From assembly GCA_017744935.1 (NCBI GenBank), contig JAGIAI010000015.1:1-64000 (forward strand): 64,000 nucleotides of DNA, read 5' to 3'. Shown piece after piece: positions 17,282-26,281 of the stretch. The notes under the pieces are model-generated. The model was not told where the DNA came from, made no database searches, and saw only the letters and a list, made by a program, of their open reading frames with translations. The position numbers and the translations under genes are program-made. The DNA is from Variovorax sp. (GTDB lineage Bacteria; Pseudomonadota; Gammaproteobacteria; Burkholderiales; Burkholderiaceae_C). Each line of letters opens with the position of its first letter. Within the stretch, counting starts at the first letter, position 1.

Positions 17282-18235
17282 TCAGGCTGCGCGTGGATGA
17301 GCCAGGAAGAAGCGCAGCATCTCGGCGCTTGCGTCGGGCCCCTTCGGATCAGTGAACGAACCCTCCGGACTGCCGCCGGCCCACGCATGGCCGCCGTCGT
17401 GCAGCAGCCAGTGCTCGACGGCCGCGCGGCCGCGCGCGTCGGCGTAGGTGCGGCGTGTCACGCTGCGGCCATTGAGGGATTGCGTGTGCGAATCGCCGGC
17501 ATGCGATGCGCCCTCATGGCCTGCGAGTGCCGCGGCGACGACGTGTTCGCCGTTGCGCGGATGGACCGTCTGGTCGGCATCGCCATGGAACACGATCGTC
17601 GGCATCCGTGGGCGTCCGCCCGCGCCGGCGCGTCCGGCCTTCATGGCTGCCAGTGCGGACGCGAGATCGTTGGCCGCGCCCGCGGGCACGCCGGAATGGA
17701 TGCCGACCGCGGCAAAGAGATCGGGGTAGGCACGCCCGAGGATGTCGGCCATGGCGCCTCCGGCCGAGAGGCCCGCGACATAGACGCGCGCCAGATCGAC
17801 GTCGTGCTCCGACATCACGAATCGCGTGAGCGCCGCGAGCACCGCGGGCTCACCGCGATCGCGCTGCTGGTGCTGGGGCTTGAACCAGTTCCAGCAACGA
17901 TGCGCATTGGCGTGCCGCGTCTGCGCCGGGTACAGCACGAGAAATCCGTGCTCGTGCGCGAGCCGGTTCATCTGCGTGCCGGCGGCGAAGTCCTCCGGGT
18001 TCTGGTTGCAGCCGTGCAGCATCAGCACGAGCGGACGCCGTTGGCCCGTGTGCTTGCGCGGAACGAAGAGTTTGAAGGCGATGGAGCGGTGCTGGTAGGC
18101 GAAGAGGCCGTCTGCCCATTCGTCAACGGGAGGCTCGTGCGTTGCATCCGGCGCGGGCGCGAGGCCAACGCCGCGCAGCGCCCGTCCAACGAGGCGGTGC
18201 GCGCCGCGCGCCAGTCGATCGAGAAACGAATTCAC
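17282..18235 (-). CDS. PHB-depolymerase-family esterase (alpha/beta hydrolase)
   Basis: A 317-residue esterase of the extracellular catalytic-domain type 1 PHA depolymerase/feruloyl esterase group. Oxyanion-hole motif LMLHGCNQNPEDFA, lipase box GLSAGGA with Ser157, TIVFHGDADQTVHPRNG carrying the Asp region, and HDGGHAWAGG with the catalytic His. There is no convincing signal peptide: the N-terminus MNSFLDRLARGAHRLVGRALRG looks like a basic amphipathic helix, so it may be intracellular or granule-associated. The start is a GTG at 18235; no in-frame ATG is available nearby. Substrate may be short-chain PHA or another ester. Confidence 0.85.
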   Translation of the reverse strand: MNSFLDRLARGAHRLVGRALRGVGLAPAPDATHEPPVDEWADGLFAYQHRSIAFKLFVPRKHTGQRRPLVLMLHGCNQNPEDFAAGTQMNRLAHEHGFLVLYPAQTRHANAHRCWNWFKPQHQQRDRGEPAVLAALTRFVMSEHDVDLARVYVAGLSAGGAMADILGRAYPDLFAAVGIHSGVPAGAANDLASALAAMKAGRAGAGGRPRMPTIVFHGDADQTVHPRNGEHVVAAALAGHEGASHAGDSHTQSLNGRSVTRRTYADARGRAAVEHWLLHDGGHAWAGGSPEGSFTDPKGPDASAEMLRFFLAHPRAA

Positions 18236-18335
18236 TGGTTCATGCTAGCCGGATTGCATTGCACGGCGAACATGGGTGACAAGAGGGGTCTTCGTGAAGC
18301 GGTGAGAATCCGAGCACCCAAAGGAACCCATCAAG

Positions 18336-18797
18336 ATGACCAAGCCTGGATCGAACTCGCCATCGGCCAATGAACCCACCGCAGAGCGATTCGGCGTGAG
18401 GCCCGCGGCAGGTTATGCCGGCGACGTGACACCCGAGCAGGCCGCGCAGTGGCTCAACAGCGGCGAGGGCGTGCTCGTCGATGTGCGCACCGACGCGGAA
18501 CGCGAGTGGGTGGGCTATGTGCCCGGCTCTGTCGGTCTGGCGTGGAAGCAGTGGCCGGGGATGGCACTCAACAGTGGCTTCGATGAGGGCGTGCGCGCTT
18601 CCGTGCCGGCAGGCAAGAAGGCGCTCATGCTGTGCCGAAGCGGCGTGCGCTCGATCGCCGCGGCCAAGCGTGCGACTGAACTGGGCATCGAGGCCTACAA
18701 CATCCTCGAGGGCTTCGAGGGCGATGCCGATGAGCAGGGTCACCGCGGCCGCAAAGGCGGCTGGCGCCTCCGCGGCCTTCCCTGGAAGCAGAACTAG
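18336..18797 (+). CDS. Rhodanese-domain sulfurtransferase
   Basis: A 153-residue single-domain rhodanese. The sequence TPEQAAQWLNSGEGVLVDVRTDAEREWVGYVPG is the N-terminal half and the active-site loop is CRSGVRS with Cys100. The C-terminal GFEGDADEQGHRGRKGGWRLRGLPW is common in GlpE/PspE-like bacterial rhodaneses. AAGGAA lies before the ATG at 18336. The likely role is sulfur transfer from thiosulfate or persulfide. Its stop codon overlaps the convergent LysM gene's stop codon in a four-base CTAG. Confidence 0.9.
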   Translation: MTKPGSNSPSANEPTAERFGVRPAAGYAGDVTPEQAAQWLNSGEGVLVDVRTDAEREWVGYVPGSVGLAWKQWPGMALNSGFDEGVRASVPAGKKALMLCRSGVRSIAAAKRATELGIEAYNILEGFEGDADEQGHRGRKGGWRLRGLPWKQN

Positions 18798-19261
18798 AGC
18801 TTCGGGATGCGCAGCTTCTGGCCCGGATAAATCTTGTCCGGACTCGTGAGCATGGGCTTGTTGGCCTCGAAGATCGCGTTGTACTTGTTGGCGTCGCCGT
18901 AGTACTTCTTCGAGATCGCCGAGAGCGTGTCGCCCTTGACCACGTCATGGTATTGAGCCGGATCGGCTGCCGGCGCGACGAGGTTGTTGTCGACCTGAGT
19001 CACATTCGCCACGTTGCCTGCGGCGAGCGAGGCCTTCTCACTCGCTTCCTGCGAAGGCGCGTTGCCGGCCAGCGTCACCAGGCCTTTTGCGGCCGCATAG
19101 GTCACCTCGAGGTTCGTGAGTCCGAGGTTCTGCGTCTCGATGTAGGTCTTGATCGCCGCCGCAGCGGCCTGCTCTGCATCCGGGGTCGGGGTGGCCGCCT
19201 GTGCCGACGAGCCGCCGAACAGCTTTTCTCCTGCTTCCTTGATGAAACTCAGCAAGCCCAT
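18794..19261 (-). CDS. BON and LysM domain protein (YgaU/Kbp-like)
   Basis: A 155-residue protein with an N-terminal BON-type domain at about 30-95 (VTYAAAKGLVTLAGNAPS and ASLAAGNVANVTQVDNNL) and a C-terminal LysM domain at about 105-153 (HDVVKGDTLSAISKKYYGDANKYNAIFEAN, then YPGQKLRIPKL). This is the architecture of E. coli YgaU/Kbp, a potassium-binding protein. No signal peptide is present, consistent with that protein's cytoplasmic behaviour. The N-terminus MGLLSFIKEAGEKLFG matches the family. It is read convergently to the rhodanese gene. Confidence 0.9.
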   Translation of the reverse strand: MGLLSFIKEAGEKLFGGSSAQAATPTPDAEQAAAAAIKTYIETQNLGLTNLEVTYAAAKGLVTLAGNAPSQEASEKASLAAGNVANVTQVDNNLVAPAADPAQYHDVVKGDTLSAISKKYYGDANKYNAIFEANKPMLTSPDKIYPGQKLRIPKL

Positions 19262-19378
19262 GTCGCTCTCCTTCGGTTGCAGTGGTGAAAAAAGGGCACT
19301 TTAACGGCGGTGGATGACGGTGCGACGTAGGCCATCGCCGGATGTGCAAGCGGCCGTAAACGCAACTCGCAGGCAATA

Positions 19379-20161
19379 ATGCCGCGCATGGCATTCCTCG
19401 CGATCGACATCGGCAACACCCGCCTCAAGTGGTCACTCTATGACGCGGCGCGACCCGGCGCCGTCGTGCTGGCCCATGGCGCGGAGTTTCTCGACCACAT
19501 CGAGCGACTCGCCGAAGGGCCCTGGGCCGACCTCGAAGCACCTGCCTCGATGCTCGGTTGCGTGGTCGCCGGCGATGCAGTGCGACGACGTGCCGAAGAG
19601 CAGGTGGTCGAGCGCTTCGATTGCTCGTCGCGATGGGTGGTGTCGAGCGCCGCCGAAGCCGGCATCGTCAACGGCTACGACCATCCGACCCGCCTGGGCG
19701 CCGACCGCTGGGTTGCAATGATCGGCGCGCGGCATCGGATGCTCTCGCAAGGCCCGGTGCGACCGATGGTGGTGGTGATGATCGGCACCGCGGTGACGGT
19801 CGAGGCGGTCGATGCAAATGGAAAGTTTCTTGGTGGCCTGATCCTTCCGGGCCACGGGATCATGCTGCGCGCGCTCGAATCGGGCACTGCCGGCCTTCAC
19901 GTGCCCACCGGCGAAGTGCGCGAGTTTCCGACGAACACCAGCGATGCACTCACCAGCGGCGGCACCTATGCCATCGCAGGAGCGGTGGAACGCATGGTGC
20001 AGCACGTGCGCGCGCACTGCCACGCGGAGCCGGCCTGCTACATGACCGGTGGAGCAGGATGGAAGATGGCGCCGAGCATGAATGGCGATTTCGAACTGGT
20101 CGACAGCCTCATCATGGATGGGCTCCTGGTCATCGCCGAAGAGCGCATGCTCCCAGGCTGA
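19379..20161 (+). CDS. coaX: Type III pantothenate kinase
   Basis: A 260-residue ASKHA-fold kinase for the first step of coenzyme A synthesis. The phosphate loop is [14 protein letters not shown], followed by [14 protein letters not shown], then [23 protein letters not shown] with the conserved TxxD-like and GG-PG motifs, and [11 protein letters not shown] lies six bases before the ATG at 19379; a second ATG at 19388, giving [10 protein letters not shown], is the more usual family start. Expression as a single gene is likely, since the next gene is convergent. Confidence 0.92.
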   Translation: MPRMAFLAIDIGNTRLKWSLYDAARPGAVVLAHGAEFLDHIERLAEGPWADLEAPASMLGCVVAGDAVRRRAEEQVVERFDCSSRWVVSSAAEAGIVNGYDHPTRLGADRWVAMIGARHRMLSQGPVRPMVVVMIGTAVTVEAVDANGKFLGGLILPGHGIMLRALESGTAGLHVPTGEVREFPTNTSDALTSGGTYAIAGAVERMVQHVRAHCHAEPACYMTGGAGWKMAPSMNGDFELVDSLIMDGLLVIAEERMLPG

Positions 20162-20165
20162 GTAC

Positions 20166-21266
20166 TCAGGCGCCAGCGTTCAAGCCATCCACCGCCTGGA
20201 ACATCGCCTGGCGGGCCTGGCTGATGATCTGGCCGCGCCATGCGTCGGTGTCGGTATAGAAGGCTTCGAGCATGGCGGCGCGGATCTTCGTCGCGAGTTC
20301 TTCCGGCGCATCCGGATGGTTGTGCAGCCAGTGGTCGCCGCGTAGTGCGGCCATGACTTCGAGCAGGGGCTGCGTGCCGTATTCGAGCGCCATGCCGGTG
20401 TATTCGGCCTTCGGGCACTCTTCGTAGATCGCGCTCCAGTTGAGCCCTGTGAGAAAAGCCGAGGCCGACGAGCCGTCATAGATCGAGGTCACGGGCGTGC
20501 TTGGCGAACCCCACCATGCATCAGCACGCGCGAAGGCCTGCTTGTCGTCGCGGCAGGCAAAGATGCGCTCGCCGATGCCGTTGGGCCCGAGCCCGGTGTG
20601 GATGTCGATCCATGCCAGCCTGCGTGCGCGCTGGCCGTGTGCGCGCAACACATCGCGGAAGGTCTTGTTGCTCCAGGTGGGCGCGTTGCCGCCGAAGAAC
20701 ATGCCGTCCTCGAACTGGTATTGCCCACGCGTGACCGCTGCCTGATAGGCCTCGACGCCGTGCTGCCCGACCCACGCTGCGATCGCCGCGTTGTTCTCCT
20801 CGGTCGGCGGCCATGCATCCGGCAGGAGCAGCGGATGCAGGCTGGCGTAGGGTTCGTTCACGGGCAACGGCTTATCGAAGTCGAAGAAGTTGCGGTTGAG
20901 GTCGACGTTCTCGTTCGTCACCCGGCGCCCATGTGAAAAGCCGTGCGGATTGAGAGCATGCACATAGAGCACCGCGACGCCCTGCGAACGTGCCTTCTCG
21001 CGCCATTCGTCATCATGCAGCGCGAAGACCTGCACGCCGCTGCCGCAATGGCCTTCGACGCCGTGGCAGCCGCTCGTGACCAGCAACATGCGCTCGGCGT
21101 TCGGGTTGCCGTCGAACGCCACGTCCATCGCGAGTTCCTCGCCGTCGCGGCCTTTCAGCGGATGCACATGCGATCGCACTGCGAGCCCGGCACTCGCGCA
21201 GGCCTGCAGGAACTTCTGCCGCGCGAGAAAGTAGCGCGAAGAAAAGGCTTCGCCGATGCCGATCAT
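20166..21266 (-). CDS. DUF2817 / M14-type metallopeptidase-like protein
   Basis: A 366-residue protein of the DUF2817 group, related to M14 zinc carboxypeptidases. TSGCHGVEGHCGSG carries the likely first zinc ligands (HGVEG as HxxE), NPHGFSHGRRVTNENVDLNRNFFDF is the family hallmark with the substrate-binding Arg, and WIDIHTGLGPNG holds the third His. EYGT near residue 316 may supply the catalytic Glu region. It overlaps the upstream amidohydrolase gene by ATGA and is therefore coupled to it, suggesting a shared N-acyl amino acid or peptide breakdown pathway. Confidence 0.85.
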   Translation of the reverse strand: MIGIGEAFSSRYFLARQKFLQACASAGLAVRSHVHPLKGRDGEELAMDVAFDGNPNAERMLLVTSGCHGVEGHCGSGVQVFALHDDEWREKARSQGVAVLYVHALNPHGFSHGRRVTNENVDLNRNFFDFDKPLPVNEPYASLHPLLLPDAWPPTEENNAAIAAWVGQHGVEAYQAAVTRGQYQFEDGMFFGGNAPTWSNKTFRDVLRAHGQRARRLAWIDIHTGLGPNGIGERIFACRDDKQAFARADAWWGSPSTPVTSIYDGSSASAFLTGLNWSAIYEECPKAEYTGMALEYGTQPLLEVMAALRGDHWLHNHPDAPEELATKIRAAMLEAFYTDTDAWRGQIISQARQAMFQAVDGLNAGA

Positions 21267-22477
21267 GCTGCCTTCCCTTCCGATGCCCTGGGTGTATTGA
21301 GGAACTGCTCCGCCAGTTGCACCCACATGGTCGCGCCGAGAGGGATGAGGTTGTCGTTGAAGTCGTAGCTCGCGTTGTGCAGCGTGCAGGGGCCGGCGCC
21401 GTGATGCATGTCGCGGTGCGTGCCATCGCCGTTGCCGATGAAGGCATACGCGCCGGGCTTGGCCTGCAGCATGAAGGAGAAGTCCTCCGCGGTCATCGCG
21501 GGTTCCTGCAGCAGCACGTTCTCGTCGCCGACGATGCCGGACATCACGCGCCGCGCGAAGTCGGCTTCGGCCGGTGTGTTGATGGTGGGCGGATAGGTGC
21601 GGACGAACTCGAAATCCACCTGCGCGCCGTGCGCCGCGCAGATGTTCTCTGCAATCTGCCGCATGCGCGATTCGATGAGATCGAGCACTTCGATGGTGAA
21701 GGTGCGCACCGTGCCGCGCAGCTCGGCATCGTTCGGCGTCACGGTCGGTGCTTCGCCGGCATGGAACATCGTGACCGAGATGACACCCGCGTCCACCGGC
21801 TTCATGTTGCGCGTGAGGATGGTCTGGAAGGCCTGCACCATCTCGCAGGCGATCGGCACGGGGTCGATGCTGGTGTGTGGCAGTGCAGCATGGCCGCCCT
21901 TGCCGCGCACGACGATGTGGAACTGATTGCTCGACGCCATGACCGGGCCTGGGCTCACCGCGAACTGGCCGGCCTTCATGCCGGGCCAGTTGTGCATGCC
22001 GAAGACGGCCTCCATGGGGAATTGCTCGAAGAGCCCCTCCTTGATCATCTCGCGCGCGCCGCCGCCGCCTTCCTCGGCGGGCTGGAAGATCAGGTAGACC
22101 GTGCCGTCGAAGTTGCGATGCTTTGCCAGATGCTGGGCCGCCGCAAGCAGCATCGTGGTGTGGCCGTCGTGCCCGCAGGCGTGCATCTTGCCGTGGTGCT
22201 TGCTCGCGTGCTCGAAGGTGTTGAGCTCGGTGACCGGCAGGGCGTCCATGTCGGCCCGCAACCCGACCGCGCGATCGCTGGTGCCGTTCTTGACGATGCC
22301 CACGACGCCGGTGGTGCCCAGTCCGCGATGGATGGGAATGCCCCACTCGGTCAGTTTGGCCGCGACCACGTCGGAGGTGCGGACTTCCTGGAAGCAGAGT
22401 TCGGGATGGGCGTGCAGGTCACGTCGCACCGAGGCCATGCCGGGAGCCTGGGCGACGAGGGAGTCAAGGAGTTTCAT
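21263..22477 (-). CDS. M20-family amidohydrolase (hippurate-hydrolase-like)
   Basis: A 404-residue metal-dependent amidohydrolase. RRDLHAHPELCFQE, GLRADMDALPV, MHACGHDGHTTMLL, FQPAEEGGGGAREMI and the dimer-domain GKGGHAALPHTSIDP are the full signature set of M20D enzymes that hydrolyse N-acyl amino acids (hippurate, N-acetylamino acids). GAGPCTLHNASYDFNDN near the C-terminus gives the last metal-binding His. The ATG at 22477 is used. An in-frame GTG at 22483 sits eight bases after AAGG and is an alternative. It is coupled by ATGA to the M14-like gene. Confidence 0.9.
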   Translation of the reverse strand: MKLLDSLVAQAPGMASVRRDLHAHPELCFQEVRTSDVVAAKLTEWGIPIHRGLGTTGVVGIVKNGTSDRAVGLRADMDALPVTELNTFEHASKHHGKMHACGHDGHTTMLLAAAQHLAKHRNFDGTVYLIFQPAEEGGGGAREMIKEGLFEQFPMEAVFGMHNWPGMKAGQFAVSPGPVMASSNQFHIVVRGKGGHAALPHTSIDPVPIACEMVQAFQTILTRNMKPVDAGVISVTMFHAGEAPTVTPNDAELRGTVRTFTIEVLDLIESRMRQIAENICAAHGAQVDFEFVRTYPPTINTPAEADFARRVMSGIVGDENVLLQEPAMTAEDFSFMLQAKPGAYAFIGNGDGTHRDMHHGAGPCTLHNASYDFNDNLIPLGATMWVQLAEQFLNTPRASEGKAA

Positions 22478-22532
22478 GAGCACAGTCTAGGCCTTGCGCA
22501 AGACGCAGGCAAAGACCGTGCCTTGTCGCGTT

Positions 22533-23723
22533 CTACTTGCCGGTTTCCCGCAGCCACGTGCCGCGTGCGGCGAGCGCGGTGTCCGTGAAATCGGTGAAAA
22601 CGCCATCCACGCCGAGCCGGTAGAACGCGATGTACTCGTTCGCGCCGTCGCCCTTGTAGTCCGACGCGAGGCGCCGCGACTCGTTGCGGAAGGTGAAGGG
22701 GTGGACGAACAACCCCGCCTTGTGGGCGTCCGCGACGAGCTGCGTCGGCGCGCCGGAGGTGGCATCGGCGTCGTTGATCTTGCCATCGCGGTTGACGTCC
22801 ACTGGCTTGCCGTCTGGGCCGATGGTGCCCTTGATGGTGACGATGTAGCGCTTCCACGGGCCGATCCCGTCGGCGTAGGTCTTGATCTCGGCAAGCCCTG
22901 CCGGCGTGACCATCACGTCGAAATTGCGACGGTCGCCCGCCTTGGTCCATTCATACGGGCGGTCCACCGGCACGGCGTAGGTCATCGCGCCGGTCCGCAT
23001 GTCGATGCCGTCGCCATCGATGAGCTGAACCGTCTTCGTCTTCAGGCCCTTGGACTTCATGTACTTGAGGCTGCCGGGCTCGAACGACTGCACGAAGACC
23101 GGCGCGCCGCGGCTGTTCCAGCCGGCCGCGTCGAGCATGGCGATGAGCTTGTCTTCCAGCGGCAGGCCGAGGTCGCGGAAGTAGGTCGGGTTCTTGGTTT
23201 CGGGGTAGATGCCGATGGTGCGCCCGGTTTCCTTCGACTTGGCCTTGGCGAGGTCGATCACCTCCTGGAAGGTCGGCACCTTGTAGCGTCCGTTGAACTG
23301 CTGGGGCCGCTCGGCATCGGTCGAGATCGCGCCGAGCCGCTTGATTTCCTCCAGCGTGAAGTCGTTGCTGAACCAGCCCGTCTGTGTTTCGCCATCGACC
23401 TGGATCGTCTTCTTGCGCGCGGCGAACTCGGGTCGCGTGGCCACGTCGGTGCTGATCGCGAGGTTGGGGTCATGGCGCGTGATGAGCACGCCGTCCTTCG
23501 TGGAAATCAGGTCCATCTCGATGTAGTCGGCGCCGAGTTCGATGGCTCGCGCGTAGGCTTCGAGGGTTTCCTCCGGCAAGTAGCCCGAAGCGCCGCGATG
23601 CGCGATCACCAGCGGCTGCTGTCCGTCGAGCGTGGCGAGCTTGCCCGAAGGTCCGGTGGCCGTGGTGCAGGCAGAAAGGCACAGGGCGGCGATCGCGCCC
23701 AGGGTCAGGGTGGTCGGCTTCAA
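22533..23723 (-). CDS. Glycerophosphodiester phosphodiesterase lipoprotein with an EF-hand-like loop
   Basis: A 396-residue GlpQ-type enzyme that hydrolyses glycerophosphodiesters to glycerol 3-phosphate. Catalytic/metal motifs are IAHRGASGYLPEET (His42, Arg43), IEMD (69-72) and TRHDPNL. The N-terminus MKPTTLTLGAIAALCLSAC is a lipoprotein signal with Cys19. The start is a TTG at 23723 with AAGGAG nine bases before it; no nearer ATG fits. An insertion at about 309-321 reads DVNRDGKINDADA, a calcium-binding EF-hand/dockerin-like loop. Family and export are sure; calcium dependence is inferred. Confidence 0.88.
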   Translation of the reverse strand: MKPTTLTLGAIAALCLSACTTATGPSGKLATLDGQQPLVIAHRGASGYLPEETLEAYARAIELGADYIEMDLISTKDGVLITRHDPNLAISTDVATRPEFAARKKTIQVDGETQTGWFSNDFTLEEIKRLGAISTDAERPQQFNGRYKVPTFQEVIDLAKAKSKETGRTIGIYPETKNPTYFRDLGLPLEDKLIAMLDAAGWNSRGAPVFVQSFEPGSLKYMKSKGLKTKTVQLIDGDGIDMRTGAMTYAVPVDRPYEWTKAGDRRNFDVMVTPAGLAEIKTYADGIGPWKRYIVTIKGTIGPDGKPVDVNRDGKINDADATSGAPTQLVADAHKAGLFVHPFTFRNESRRLASDYKGDGANEYIAFYRLGVDGVFTDFTDTALAARGTWLRETGK

Positions 23724-23826
23724 GACTTCTTCTCCTTCCGGATTTCCGGATTCCAAAAGGGCGGAGGCTATCCGGTCGAGATGACACTTCCGTGGATGTG
23801 GCGGCCGTCCGCGGACTTCCGGGACA

Positions 23827-25044
23827 ATGGCCCGCATGTCACATGTGCTTTCAACCCGCAGCCTCGAACTCGCGCAGACGCTCGTGCGCATGAACACCGT
23901 GAGTACCAACAGCAACCTGGAGCTCATCGATTTCGTGCGCGATCACCTGGCGGGGCTCGGCATCCGAAGCCGGCTGACCTACAACGCCGACAAGACCAAG
24001 GCCAATCTCTTCGCGACGCTGGGCGCTGGCAAGAAGGCCGGCGTGATCCTCTCCGGCCACACCGATACGGTGCCGTGGGACGGCCAGGCGTGGAGCGTGG
24101 ACCCACTTGCGGCCATCGTGCAGAACTGGCCGCAGACCGATGAGAACGCCGAGCGTGTCGTCGACGAGCCGCGGCTCTACGGGCGCGGGTCGGCCGACAT
24201 GAAGAGCTTCATCGCGGTGGCGCTCGCCAATGCCGAGCGCTTCATCGAAAGCGAGTCGCCGTTTGCGGTGCACTTCGCCTTCACGTACGACGAGGAAGTC
24301 GGCTGCTTCGGTGTGCGGGAGCTGATCGCGGACATGAAGGACCAGGGCATCAAGCCGCTGGCCTGCATCGTCGGCGAGCCGACGATGATGGTCCCCGCCA
24401 TTGCGCACAAGGGCGTCTATCGCTTCAAGTGCTGCGTGCGCGGCAAGGAGGCCCATTCCTCGCTTACGCCGCAGTCGGTCAACGCGATCGAAATGGCGGC
24501 TCGGGTCGTCGGCAAGCTGCGCGACATGGCGGACGGGTTCGAGCGCGACGAGCCGCGCTACGAAGGCTTCGATGTGCCATTCAGCACCGCGAGCGTGGGC
24601 CAGTTCCACGGCGGCATCGCAGACAACGTGGTGCCGCGCGACGCGGAATTCCGCTACGAATTCCGCAACCTCCCGACCAGCGACGTGGCGAAGATGCAGA
24701 AAGAGGTGGTCGCCTACGCGCAGCGCGCGGAGGTGGCGATGAAGAAGGTCGCACCCGATGCCGGCTTCCGTTTCGAGCCGATCTGCGAGGTGCCGAGCTT
24801 TCTCGGCTCCGCAAACGACGCCGTGACGCGCCTCGCCCAGAGGCTGGCCGGGGAGCCCCGCACCACGCTGGTCGGCTTCGGCACCGAAGCGGGCATCTTC
24901 AAGAACGCCGGAATCCCGACCGTGGTGTGTGGCCCCGGCAGCATCACGCAGGCGCACCAGCCGGACGAGTACGTGACGCTCGAACAGCTCGCGCGCTGCG
25001 AAGTCTTCCTGCGCGGTCTGGCCGCCACGAAAGAGATCCGCTGA
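23827..25044 (+). CDS. argE: Acetylornithine deacetylase (ArgE-type M20 peptidase)
   Basis: A 405-residue zinc-dependent deacetylase of the M20A/ArgE group, expected to release ornithine from N-acetylornithine in arginine synthesis. Metal motifs: LSGHTDTVPWDGQAW, GRGSADMKSFIAVAL, TYDEEVGCFGVREL with the catalytic Glu-Glu, and IVGEPTMM; the dimerisation domain has CVRGKEAHSS; the C-terminal His is in SITQAHQPDEYV. The ATG at 23827 or 23836 could be used. It is divergent from the glycerophosphodiesterase and 13 bases ahead of the DUF445 gene. Confidence 0.85.
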   Translation: MARMSHVLSTRSLELAQTLVRMNTVSTNSNLELIDFVRDHLAGLGIRSRLTYNADKTKANLFATLGAGKKAGVILSGHTDTVPWDGQAWSVDPLAAIVQNWPQTDENAERVVDEPRLYGRGSADMKSFIAVALANAERFIESESPFAVHFAFTYDEEVGCFGVRELIADMKDQGIKPLACIVGEPTMMVPAIAHKGVYRFKCCVRGKEAHSSLTPQSVNAIEMAARVVGKLRDMADGFERDEPRYEGFDVPFSTASVGQFHGGIADNVVPRDAEFRYEFRNLPTSDVAKMQKEVVAYAQRAEVAMKKVAPDAGFRFEPICEVPSFLGSANDAVTRLAQRLAGEPRTTLVGFGTEAGIFKNAGIPTVVCGPGSITQAHQPDEYVTLEQLARCEVFLRGLAATKEIR

Positions 25045-25057
25045 GTCCCTGGGCATC

Positions 25058-26281
25058 ATGAAGCGGATCGCGCTCGGTCTGCTCTGCGCCGCGGCGCTGC
25101 TCTATGCGGTCGCGACGGCGCTCGAAGCGCGGCATCCGGCCTGGGGCTACGTCGCTGCTTTTGCCGAGGCGGCGATGGTGGGCGCGATCGCGGACTGGTT
25201 CGCGGTGGTGGCGCTCTTCCGGCATCCGCTGGGGTTGCCGATTCCACACACCGCGATCATTCCGGCGAACAAGGACCGCATCGGCGCCAAGCTCGCCGGC
25301 TTCATCTGCAACAACTTCCTGAGTACGCCGCAGGTGCTCGCGAAGCTCGCGGAATTCGATCCATCCGCGCGGCTTGCCGACTGGCTCTCGCGGCCGGATC
25401 GCGCGGAGAAGCTCGGCGACCACCTCGTCGCGGCGGTGCGCTATGGCCTCACCGCATTCGACGATGCCCGGGTCCGCGACTTTCTCGGCCGGTTTGCATC
25501 GGCCGGCCTTGTTCAGCTCGACATGGCGCGCCTTGCCGGACAGGCACTCGACGCACTGACCGCCGGCGGACGCCATCAGGCGCTGCTCGATGACGTGCTC
25601 GCGCAGGTCGCTCACGTCGTCGAAGGCGACGAGGTGCAGGAACGCATCACCGAAGCCATCGCACGCGAGATCAAGGCGCTGCGCTACGTGGGGCTCGACC
25701 AAGTGGCGGCCCGGGTCGCCACCCGCAAGATCGTCGACGCGGTGGCACGCACCATCGGCGATCTGGCGGAAGACCCGGCGCATCCGTTGCGGCTGCGATT
25801 CGACGAGTTCATGGCCGGCTTCATCGCGCGGCTCAAGACCGATCCTGAGTTCCGCAGCCGCGGCGAAGCCATTCGCGCGGACCTCCTGGCACATCCCGCA
25901 CTCGGCGACTATCTGCATGGCCTGTGGAGCGAACTGCTCGCATGGCTGCACGCCGATCTTGCGAAGGACGATTCAAGCATCCGCCAGCGCATCGTCTCGA
26001 TGGCCGGCAGCCTGGGCGCGAGGCTCAGCGCCGACGAAGCGATGCGTCGCTGGATCAACGAGCAAATCATGGACGCTGCCCCGCGCGCGATCGAGCGCTA
26101 CCGCGAGGACATCCGCCGCTACATCATCGAGCGCGTTGCCGAATGGAACGCCGACGAGATGACCGTCGAGCTCGAACGCAACATCGGGCGCGACCTGCAG
26201 TTCATCCGGGTGAACGGCACGCTGGTGGGTGGGCTGGTGGGGCTGGGCATTCACGCCGCCACCCAGCTCCTGAGGTCTTAG
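25058..26281 (+). CDS. DUF445 (YjiN-type) membrane-anchored protein
   Basis: A 407-residue protein of the DUF445 family. An N-terminal hydrophobic helix (ALGLLCAAALLYAVATAL) is followed by the diagnostic GAIADWFAVVALFRHPLGLPIPHTAIIPANKDRIG and a long helical, charged middle. The C-terminal stretch VNGTLVGGLVGLGIHAATQLL is a second membrane segment. Function is unknown in the family; E. coli YjiN is the nearest named protein. Its ATG is 13 bases after the argE stop, suggesting one transcript. Its stop overlaps the convergent gene's stop by four bases. Confidence 0.87.
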   Translation: MKRIALGLLCAAALLYAVATALEARHPAWGYVAAFAEAAMVGAIADWFAVVALFRHPLGLPIPHTAIIPANKDRIGAKLAGFICNNFLSTPQVLAKLAEFDPSARLADWLSRPDRAEKLGDHLVAAVRYGLTAFDDARVRDFLGRFASAGLVQLDMARLAGQALDALTAGGRHQALLDDVLAQVAHVVEGDEVQERITEAIAREIKALRYVGLDQVAARVATRKIVDAVARTIGDLAEDPAHPLRLRFDEFMAGFIARLKTDPEFRSRGEAIRADLLAHPALGDYLHGLWSELLAWLHADLAKDDSSIRQRIVSMAGSLGARLSADEAMRRWINEQIMDAAPRAIERYREDIRRYIIERVAEWNADEMTVELERNIGRDLQFIRVNGTLVGGLVGLGIHAATQLLRS

